A stretch of 64,000 bases of DNA from the IMG/VR virus record IMGVR_UViG_3300042317_000235, positions 1 to 64,000 of that record. One strand, given 5' to 3'. Source of the stretch: a virus. Of this stretch, positions 46,197 to 54,900 are shown piece by piece; the stretch's first letter is position 1; every line of letters begins with the position of its first letter. Under the pieces are notes generated by a model that saw only the letters and a list, made by a program, of their open reading frames with translations, made no database searches and was not told the origin of the DNA. The translations under genes were made by a program, and so were the position numbers.

Positions 46197-48212
46197 ATGG
46201 CGACACCAAAAATTACAACAGGGTATACACAACCCGGTACAAAACTGATTGTTAAACCTGATATAGCTAAGTACACAGATAAAAATGGTAAGGTTTCAGC
46301 TAAGTATCAAACAGATTTAACTAACTTCTATGCAAAAAGTACAGACCCTGAAGCGGTAAAGTATCGTACTGATGAGCTAACTAAAAAGTATGGAAGTCTA
46401 AAAGATGCGGACGGTAAAACGATATTCACGCCTACTTACATTAAAGCCCTTGCAGAGGGTATAGAACCTCCTGCGTCACTAGACAAAGCCGTTACTGATT
46501 GGGCTACGGCAAAAATGAAAGAAGCTACTAACTACGACTGGAATAACTTTTCTGGTGGTATAGGTTCAGTTGCTGCACAAAATCTATTAAGGTCCTTTGT
46601 TAAAGACCCTTCTCAAGTAGACACAGCACTTACCTTTAAATCATCTGGAGCGGACGTCACGCCTGAACAAAAGCAAGCTAATGCCGCAAACCTTGAAGCA
46701 AAAGTAGCTAAAGCTGAAAAAGATACGGCCACATTAGAAAACTATGACCCTAATGCAGGGGCATGGAACCCCTCTAAGAATACTCAAGCTACTCCTTATG
46801 GGGATGTGCTAAGTGGACTTATATCGGGGTATAAAAACCCTTATGCGTCAGATTATGTAAATCCTTTAGCCGCAGTAGAAAAACCTAACCTTACAAACAT
46901 ACAAACCCTCTTTAACAAAAACGCTATCCCACAAGACTTAGTGAGTTTGTTTAATTCTGCGGGTACTAACTATGCAGGGGGTACTCGTGCTAACCCTCTA
47001 GTAAGACCTACCTTACCAAATAATGGGCTTGTAAAATTAACTCAGCCTAGTGCAACTGAATCAGCTGAACAATTAGCTAAACCAGGTGCGCCTGATACAA
47101 CGAACACAACACTTCCTGTAGTTACTGATAAACCCCCTGTAGTTACGGATAAACCTCCTGTAGTTACGGATAAACCCCCTGTAGTTACTGATAAACCTCC
47201 TGTAGTTACGGATAAACCCCCTGTAGTTACGGATAAACCTCCTGTAGTTACGGATAAACCCCCTGTAGTTACGGATAAACCTCCTGTAGTTACTGATAAA
47301 CCTCCTGTATTTACGTCAGAACAAGGAACCTCTTTTTTAGAAGGGGCCGCAACTAATATGGGTTATCAAGGTGACTTGACAGATATAGCAGCTATGCAGA
47401 GTTATATAACCCCTGCTAATCAAGCGGCCAGACTAGCAGCAGAAAAGGCAGCTGCTGAGAAAAAAGTACTTGCAGATAAAGCGGCAGCAGAACAGGCAGG
47501 GCTAGTCGCATTAGCCAATCAACAAGCAGCAGATAAAGCAGCAAAAGAGAAAGCATCGGTGGTGCCATCTGTAAGTGCAGATTCTAATTTTACATCTATT
47601 AACCCTAATACGTATGGACCTCAACAAGTAACGCTTGACCCTAATACTGTAGCTTTATCTAACTCCCCATCGGTAATTGCGGCTAATCGAGCAACGGCGG
47701 CAAATCAAGCAACGGTTGTTCCTTATTCAACATCAGTAGTACCGTCTGTAAGCGCCGGAAATAATTTTACAGGGATGTCTAACAATATAGGACCTCAACA
47801 AGTAACGCTTAACCCTAATACTGTTGTGGATTCACCTAGTGGTATAAATGCTTTATCTGCACAAACAGTAGCTCTTCCACCGAGTGGACCTCAGCCTATT
47901 AACCCAAGTAACGGCGGACCTTCATCAGCTACTGTTGGACCTATCACCGCTGCTCAAAGAGACTTAGGGCCTTTAAATATATCTAACTTAGGTGCGGTAA
48001 TTGGCCCTCAAGCTATGAACTCCAATGCAGGGGGCGTTGCGTCTTTAGTTGGCCCACAAGTTACAGTACAGCCTCAAACACAACCAGCCGTAACACAGCA
48101 ACCTGCACCTATACTTACTACTGGGATAGTTAATGGGGTAGGAACAAACCCCGCACTCCGAGCTAAGGTATTAGCGGCACAAGCTGCGCAAGCATCTAAT
48201 ATGAAAGTATAA
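46197..48212 (+). CDS. internal virion protein with VVTDKPP repeats
   Basis: 671 residues. N-terminal half: helical domain (KAKSTDPEAVKYRTDELTKK pattern, then FSGGIGSVAAQNLLRSFVKD). In the middle nine copies of VVTDKPP (47118-47306), then low complexity rich in A, V, N, P with GPQQVTL(D/N)PNTV twice. No enzymatic motif seen. AGGAGAT before the ATG. Confidence 0.62.
   Translation: MATPKITTGYTQPGTKLIVKPDIAKYTDKNGKVSAKYQTDLTNFYAKSTDPEAVKYRTDELTKKYGSLKDADGKTIFTPTYIKALAEGIEPPASLDKAVTDWATAKMKEATNYDWNNFSGGIGSVAAQNLLRSFVKDPSQVDTALTFKSSGADVTPEQKQANAANLEAKVAKAEKDTATLENYDPNAGAWNPSKNTQATPYGDVLSGLISGYKNPYASDYVNPLAAVEKPNLTNIQTLFNKNAIPQDLVSLFNSAGTNYAGGTRANPLVRPTLPNNGLVKLTQPSATESAEQLAKPGAPDTTNTTLPVVTDKPPVVTDKPPVVTDKPPVVTDKPPVVTDKPPVVTDKPPVVTDKPPVVTDKPPVVTDKPPVFTSEQGTSFLEGAATNMGYQGDLTDIAAMQSYITPANQAARLAAEKAAAEKKVLADKAAAEQAGLVALANQQAADKAAKEKASVVPSVSADSNFTSINPNTYGPQQVTLDPNTVALSNSPSVIAANRATAANQATVVPYSTSVVPSVSAGNNFTGMSNNIGPQQVTLNPNTVVDSPSGINALSAQTVALPPSGPQPINPSNGGPSSATVGPITAAQRDLGPLNISNLGAVIGPQAMNSNAGGVASLVGPQVTVQPQTQPAVTQQPAPILTTGIVNGVGTNPALRAKVLAAQAAQASNMKV
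47118..47306 (+). repeat. nine 21-bp coding repeats (VVTDKPP)
   Basis: The unit alternates mostly between two forms that differ in the codon pair for PP (CCC CCT or CCT CCT) and by one base in the Thr codon. The alternation suggests that a 42-bp double unit has been copied. Confidence 0.93.
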
Positions 48213-48215
48213 CTT

Positions 48216-48644
48216 ATGATAACGCTGCACGCAGTACCTCTTGAGTTTATTCAGCAGACGTGGCCTTTAGCGAGGCCGCATATTGTGGCTGGTTTGCAGG
48301 AAGGGAGTGGTGAGAATTCACCTAACATGACGTATAATGACGACCATGTACTAAGCTATCTTGTTAACGGTAATTGGGAGCTTTTTGTGGCAGTAGATGA
48401 GAATAACGTAATGAGAGGCGCTGCAACTATTTCATACATTAACTACCCACTGCATCGAGTTGCGTTTATCACAGCGGTAGGGGGTAGGTTGATTGCTACC
48501 CAAGATAGTTTTAACCAATTAAAAAATTTATTTAAAGCACGCGGGGCTACGATGATTCAAGGTTATGGAAGACCTGCTATCATAAGACTCTGGAGACGCT
48601 TTGACTTTCAACCCCGCAGTACCTTACTGGAAGTATCAATATGA
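48216..48644 (+). CDS. GNAT-fold, T7 gp13-like internal virion protein
   Basis: 142 residues: MITLHAVPLEFIQQTWPLAR, LFVAVDENNVMRGAATISYI, YPLHRVAFITAVGGRLIATQ and MIQGYGRPAIIRLWRRFDFQ. The order of elements fits the GNAT acetyltransferase fold, as in T7 gp13-like proteins. Acetyltransfer activity is uncertain because the acetyl-CoA-binding Q/RxxGxG/A loop is not clear. It sits next to the other internal virion genes. Confidence 0.72.
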   Translation: MITLHAVPLEFIQQTWPLARPHIVAGLQEGSGENSPNMTYNDDHVLSYLVNGNWELFVAVDENNVMRGAATISYINYPLHRVAFITAVGGRLIATQDSFNQLKNLFKARGATMIQGYGRPAIIRLWRRFDFQPRSTLLEVSI

Positions 48645-50251
48645 TTATTAAAAATGTTAAAAAGTATTTCTTTACCTATGTTGTACCTACTTTCTATGGT
48701 GGCGGGAGTGGTGGAGGTCAGAACACGACTGTGCAACAACGTAACATCCCTAAAGAACTCGCACCTTATTATGAAGTGCTACTAAACTCTATGATGAAGC
48801 AAGGGTTCACCTCCAGTAATGAGCCTAAATCTACGCCAGCAAAACTTACAACCTACGAGCCTAAGTACGAAGCGCCTATTCATTACGCTAAGGGTGGAGA
48901 GGTTAAGCATTATGCAGGGACTACAGGAAGTGTTACATCTGTTGCAGATACATTAAAAACATTAGGTAGTCAATCTGGTGTACTTAACCCTACAGGTATT
49001 AGACCCTACGAATTTTATGGGCAGAATACAGACCCCACATCTCCAGATTATAACACCGTAGACTATTCAAGTTATGTAGCACAGCCCACAGCACTACAAG
49101 AACAGTCTTATAAAGCGGCTGGAGATATGGCTCTCCCCCAGCAAAATATTGCGGCGTCTAATTTAGTAGCAGCGGCAGGGCAAGGTGCTTTAAATACAGC
49201 TGGTACGGGGCTGGACTACGGTACTCGTGGGTATGATGCAGGACTTAATGCGGCTACTTTAGGTAATGCAGGGGCGGATACAGCAGCTCAGAATGCAAAT
49301 ATACTCGGTAATAGTGCGCTTAACTATGGTGGCCTTGGCGCTATGATGGGAGCTGCTGGAGCAGCTTCGGGCAATATGTACGAAAATAAAGCCACTAATG
49401 CAGGGACTGTTCAGTCCTATATGAACCCCTACCTCGATGCATCACTAAAACCTCAACTTGCGTTGATGGACCAAGAGAATGCCATCGCTAATCAGAAAGC
49501 GAACTCGCAAGCAGCTCAAGCTGGAGCCTATGGTGGTAGCCGTCAAATGATTGCAAACAACCTCAATGACCAGTCAAATAAACTAGCGCAAGCAAACCTT
49601 ATCGGCCAAGGCTATAAATCAGCTTATGACACAGCGCAAAGTAATATCTTGCAAGGCTCGCAGCTTGGGCTTCAAGGCTATAACGCAGGGATTCAAGGCG
49701 CCCAAACAGGACTTTCTGGTGTTAACGCCGCTACAGGTGCAGGGCAGTATGGGCTATCTGGTGTTGGTGCGGGTATAGAAGGGCAAAAAACCGCTATGCA
49801 AGGCGCTCAAACTGGGCTTTCTGGTGTAGGTGCTGCGCAAGCAGGGTACGGTCTAGCAGGTCAGCAAGGTCAGAACTTATCGAATATCGGTAACACGCAG
49901 TTAGCACAGCAACAGTCGATTGCGGGAATGCAGAATTCCTATGGGGCACAGCAACAATCCCTTGACCAACAAGCTATCAATAACGCAATTAGTATTAAAG
50001 ACTACCAACAAAAATACCCGTGGGAAATCCTAGGTGGTATATCGAATGCACTTAACGGTGTACAAACTGGGAGTATGACGGGGTTTACACCGGCGCCTAG
50101 TGCAATATCACAGTTTGGTGGTTTAGGTGCTACTGCTCTTGGTGCATATGGTGCTAATGGTGGGTTTAAAGCTAAGAAAGGTGGTAAAGTTCCTAGTAGT
50201 GGTGGTATCGGTGACTTAGCGGTGTATAACGCGATGAAAGGAGGAAAATAA
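48641..50251 (+). CDS. internal virion protein
   Basis: 536 residues. N-terminal YYFTYVVPTF type hydrophobic start, HYAKGGEVKHYAGTTGS near residue 82, then a long helical Q/N/A/G-rich part (AYGGSRQMIANNLNDQSNKL) with repeats of LSGVGA/GLSGVNAATG. Ends with KAKKGGKVPSSGGIGDLA. Alternating A/Q/G repeats are typical of ejected internal core proteins. ATGA overlap to the GNAT-like gene. Confidence 0.62.
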   Translation: MIIKNVKKYFFTYVVPTFYGGGSGGGQNTTVQQRNIPKELAPYYEVLLNSMMKQGFTSSNEPKSTPAKLTTYEPKYEAPIHYAKGGEVKHYAGTTGSVTSVADTLKTLGSQSGVLNPTGIRPYEFYGQNTDPTSPDYNTVDYSSYVAQPTALQEQSYKAAGDMALPQQNIAASNLVAAAGQGALNTAGTGLDYGTRGYDAGLNAATLGNAGADTAAQNANILGNSALNYGGLGAMMGAAGAASGNMYENKATNAGTVQSYMNPYLDASLKPQLALMDQENAIANQKANSQAAQAGAYGGSRQMIANNLNDQSNKLAQANLIGQGYKSAYDTAQSNILQGSQLGLQGYNAGIQGAQTGLSGVNAATGAGQYGLSGVGAGIEGQKTAMQGAQTGLSGVGAAQAGYGLAGQQGQNLSNIGNTQLAQQQSIAGMQNSYGAQQQSLDQQAINNAISIKDYQQKYPWEILGGISNALNGVQTGSMTGFTPAPSAISQFGGLGATALGAYGANGGFKAKKGGKVPSSGGIGDLAVYNAMKGGK

Positions 50252-50252
50252 G

Positions 50253-51947
50253 ATGATGAATACCCCTTCTATGTATTCTGTTGACCAGCTACTTAAAGCT
50301 CGCCAAAACGGTGTACCCGACTATGTTGTAGTCCCCATGCTACAAAAAGCAATGGCGCAGAAGCAAGCGATGGCGCAGCAACAAGCGCTTCAACAAGGCG
50401 CACCTAAACCACCCGTAGCACAGCAAATCCTAGACGCCGCTCATAATGATGTCATGCAAGAGCACATGGCTCGCCAAGTGGAAGAAGCTCCAGAACCTCG
50501 TGGGATTGACTCTTTGCCTAGTGGCATTGATGAAAGTGATTATGCAGGGGGTGGGATTATTGCTTTTAATGGTGAGGATGGGTCAGATGTACCTGAAGCT
50601 GAAGAAGACCATAATATATTAGGTATTAGACCTATCGGCGCATCAACAGGGTTTCAAAAATTTAATTCCGAAGCTGATGCACTTAAAGAAGGGGATAGGC
50701 TTTTAGGTGTGTATGGGCGTAAACATAAGATTGATACGTTAGAAGGTGTTGTTAATAGATGGGCTCCTAAAGGAGACGGTGCTAACGACCCTGAAGCTTA
50801 TGCTGCTATCGGACATAAAATGCTCGGTACTAAACCAGGTCAAAAGTTTAACTTAAATGACGCTACAGATAGAAGTAAAATACTGTCAGTAATAAGTAAA
50901 GTCGAGCATGGTAAAAACTATAGTCCTGAGGATATTCAAGGGGCTACTCATAACAGAGATTCCCATTCCACTAAAGGTATTGCGTCTTTACCAGAAGCTA
51001 AGGGTAATATAGCGTTCCCAGCAGCACCAGAAGATTTATCGATGCCGCATAGTAAAGAGGAAGAGTCAGCTGCATATAAAGCGCAAGAAATACAAGACTT
51101 ACTAGGCGAAGACCCTAATGCGGCAAGACGTGAAGCACGCTTATCCAAGCGTGAAGCTGATTTAACTGAAGAAAAAGACCGTTCTCCTTGGTTAGCTCTA
51201 ATGCAGGCTGGTCTAGCTACGATGGCGGGGACATCGCCTAATGCGTTTGCTAACATTGGTGCAGGGGCAACTGAAGGTCTAAAAGCCTATGGGGAAGCTC
51301 GTAAAGATATCAGTAAAAGCTCAGATAAACTTATGGACCTTCGTGACGAAGTTGAAACAGCACAACGCGCAGAGCAAAGAGCTATTAAACTTAAAGGGCT
51401 TGAAAGTGCTGAAGCTGCTAAAGCTGCAAATGTTAAAGCCGCTGCTGAAAACGAACTTCGTAGATATACACACGGTATAAAAGGCGCTGAATATGGACAG
51501 AAAGAAAGAGAGCTTGGAATAAAAGAGCAAAACATTGCTGGGGAAAATGAGTATCGCAGAGGGATGGTTAATGCTGCTCAAGAGAGGGCCGGTAATACTG
51601 GCGTAGATAGACCGTTAAACCTCCGTCAACAGGCTGTAGAACTTAGAGATTTAAAATCTGGGTATATAAACCAACTTAACGGTATTAAAAAAGATGGGGA
51701 ACTGTCTGACGAAGAAAAAGCTCATATGGTAGGGAAACTAACCGAGCGTATTAACCTAATTAGTAAACACCAAGCAGGTATACTTAAAGGGGTATCCCCC
51801 AACGAAGACGACCTCGATGCAATCTCAGAACCTATAGCTGGATATGTAGCGCCTCCTGTAAAGGAGAAAGTGCCTTGGAATAAGACTACACCACAGCCTA
51901 CATCCCAAACATCTAACGGCGGGTTCTCTATTAGACCCAGAGTATAG
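50253..51947 (+). CDS. internal virion protein with P5-like domain
   Basis: 564 residues. Helical N-terminus (QKAMAQKQAMAQQQALQQGA), DYAGGGIIAFNGEDG near residue 95, then a domain of about 90 residues, GFQKFNSEADALKEGDRLLG, GVVNRWAPKGDGANDPEAYA and ISKVEHGK. That domain resembles the structural protein P5/peptidoglycan-associated domain found in phage cell-wall enzymes. The rest is a coiled coil (KRLEDEVETAQRAEQRAIKL-like). May help to open the wall during ejection. Confidence 0.65.
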   Translation: MMNTPSMYSVDQLLKARQNGVPDYVVVPMLQKAMAQKQAMAQQQALQQGAPKPPVAQQILDAAHNDVMQEHMARQVEEAPEPRGIDSLPSGIDESDYAGGGIIAFNGEDGSDVPEAEEDHNILGIRPIGASTGFQKFNSEADALKEGDRLLGVYGRKHKIDTLEGVVNRWAPKGDGANDPEAYAAIGHKMLGTKPGQKFNLNDATDRSKILSVISKVEHGKNYSPEDIQGATHNRDSHSTKGIASLPEAKGNIAFPAAPEDLSMPHSKEEESAAYKAQEIQDLLGEDPNAARREARLSKREADLTEEKDRSPWLALMQAGLATMAGTSPNAFANIGAGATEGLKAYGEARKDISKSSDKLMDLRDEVETAQRAEQRAIKLKGLESAEAAKAANVKAAAENELRRYTHGIKGAEYGQKERELGIKEQNIAGENEYRRGMVNAAQERAGNTGVDRPLNLRQQAVELRDLKSGYINQLNGIKKDGELSDEEKAHMVGKLTERINLISKHQAGILKGVSPNEDDLDAISEPIAGYVAPPVKEKVPWNKTTPQPTSQTSNGGFSIRPRV

Positions 51948-51955
51948 GAGTATTT

Positions 51956-54900
51956 ATGCCTTCATATATAGTAACTGCTCCAGACGGTAAAGAGTATGAC
52001 GTAGACGCGCCGGAAGGCGCTACAGAAGAACAAGCACTAGACTATTTTAAATCTCAATGGAATGCTCAACCAGAAGAACTCCCTTCTCGTACCGGTGCTG
52101 ATATTGCTAAGGATATAGGTGTTACTGCAGGCAGAAGTGGTATCAGTGCACTTCAAGGGGTTGAGGGTTTAGCCGACTTACTTCCAGGGGTTAATGCAAC
52201 TAAGTATCTTAGTGAGCATGGTGTTGACTTAGGAAAGGCTAAGGAGTATTTGCAAGAGAACGCATCTCCTCAACAGCAACAAGCCTATAAAAACCTAACC
52301 GAAGCAAAAGGTGCAGGTAATATTCTAAGTGCAGCTATAGAAAATCCCTCTGCTGTAGCTGAGTTAGTTGGTGAGAATATTATCCCTATGCTTACAGGCG
52401 GGGCAGAGGCTAAACTACTAACTAAAGGTGTTCCTGCACTGGCGAAGTACGCACCGAGTATTGGTGAAGGTTTTGCACAGATGGGACAAGAAGCCCAGAA
52501 ACTTACCGCAGAAGCTCCAGATAAAGAACTCTCAGGCAAAGGAGAGCTTGCCGCTTTAGGGTCAGGTGCACTAGATGCAGTTATTGGACGGTTTGCAGGT
52601 AAGCTTGTATCTAAAGCTGGCGGTACTAACGTAGAAGATACTCTATACGGTACACTTGCTAGAGATATGGGTGAAGAGGCTGCACGCAACCCCAGTGTTG
52701 TTAAACGAGTCCTTGTGTCTACGTTAGGTGAAGGTGCAGAAGAAGCACTTCAATCAGGGCAAGAGCGTATCTGGGATAACTATGCAAAAGGTGCTACTAA
52801 CTTACCTACGCTGCTTGAAGGAGCTGTTGACGATGCAACATTAGGTTCTATCCTAGGTAGCGTTATGGGTGGCGGTGCATCTGCAATAAGCGGTAGAGGT
52901 GAGCAACAAGCACCAGAACAACCCGCAGTAGAACCAGTGCAACCTACGCAACCACAAGGGTTCTCAGAAAGAGATCGTAAAGTAGACATGGAGGACGGTC
53001 TTGAGCTTGCAGGGGTAAATCCAGACGACCACCCAGAACTGTATGCAGAGCTATCAGACCCAAGACACTACGAATCTGAAGAAACTATCAATGCACTCGA
53101 TGAGCGTTTGAAACGCTATAAGTCAGACGAAGCACCTGTAGAAGGTGAAGAAGATATAGATTTTGCCTCTGCTCTACCTAAAGAGTTTGATGACACTGCA
53201 TGGGAAGCTCACTTAGAAAAGCAACGCGAGTATGCGCGGCAGACAGCACCAGCGGCAGAACAGCCGCAGGCTGAGAATGTAGCGCCAGAAGTAACAGAGC
53301 CAGAAACAGAACCTACACTTAATGAAGAAGGCGGCTCATTCACTATCAATGGGCAGACAGCTACTTATACTAAAACAGGAGAACTAGAAGCCGGTGTACC
53401 ACTGTACACAGTAGAGTATCCGATGCCCGATAATACTGTGGGTAAGCAGACTAATGTCACGATGGCTGACATTACTAAGATGTTTAAGCAAGGGTCTCAG
53501 ACTACAGAACAAGTAGCACCCGAAACAGAACAAGAGGTACCCGAACCTATATCGTCAGTAGCTACATCAGATGCTATAACGGAGCATAACGTAGAGTCTT
53601 TGCAACCTCATCTTACACCAGAGATGAAACGCCTTGTTGAGAGCGGTAAGTTAACGCTTCACGATACTAGAGATACTCTACCAGACCAAACGCTCCCAGA
53701 AAATGTACAGGGGTATACATCTCCAGCAGGTGAAGTGCATTTAGTAGCTAATAAGCTTACCCCAGAGACGCTACCTAGAGTGGCGATGCATGAGATGGGT
53801 GTACACGTTGGTATGAGAGGTATGGTAGGTGATAAAGTCTGGGGGGATTTAACCTCTCAAGCTCTGACTACTAAAGGAGATGCGTTTGACCGTGCAAGAC
53901 AGGCTGTTCCTGAGAATACGCCAGAACACTTAAAAGGTGAAGAAACCTTAGCATACCTAGTTGAGAACGCCCCCAAGCTACCTGTGGTAAAACGTGCAAT
54001 ATCAGCGGTTAAAAACTGGGCACGCACTACATTCGGTGCAAAGTTAGATTTAACAGAAGCAGACGCTCATCACTTAGCCGCTAAAGCACTGCGTAGAGAG
54101 TCACAAACAGCTACTCGTGCACCGAGAGAAGAGACTGCATTCTCAGTAACCCCAAACTCAAAACTCCAAGAGCAAGTAGAGAAAGACCGTCAGGGTATGC
54201 GTCCTGCTACGGTTAAAAAGAAGAAAGGGCTTAAAGAGAGATTTAGTAAGTCTGGGGAAAATCTACAACGTGCGGCAGATGTGTATGAAACGCAATTCTT
54301 CAGTCATGATGCAGGCTTTATTAACACTGTGCGTAGAACACTAGAGGGTATGAAGCTTGACCCTAATTTAATAGGTAAACTCTTAGATAGAGTTTCTCAA
54401 GCACAGACTGTTAGTGACTCATCTATATCAGCAGAAGGGGCGTTATGTGGTAGTTTAGAGTACGATACAAATACCGACTTCTTTGTGGCTGTAGATAAAG
54501 CTGATAACTTAGTTACTATGCGCCAGATTATTGATGATGCAGGTACTGAGTACGGCTGGTCTGAAGAGGAGACTCATAAGTTCTTTACATCTTATATGGT
54601 AGCTGGGCGCTTGAAAGAGAAGTACGAGAAAGCGCGTGCTCTAAAAGTAGAAGCTAATAAACAAACTACACCTGCTGCAAAGGCTGAACTCTTTAAACAA
54701 TCTCGTGAGATTACAGATACTCTTAAGCTGGGTATGACCGAGGAAGAGTGCGATGCTGCAAGAGAAGCCTACGAGTCAGTAGAGGGGTTTGTAAAGGCTG
54801 AGAAGATGTGGCATAAAGTCAGAGAAAATACGATTGACGTGCTTGTAAAATCGGGGCTCTACTCGAAAGAAAAAGCGGATGCTTATATGGATGCTGCCTT

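Noticed and set aside
53780-53820. HEMGVH in the 1655-residue protein as a zinc metalloprotease site.
   Set aside because: It is HExxxH, not HExxH, and no third ligand was obvious. It could be a relative of such domains but is not claimed.
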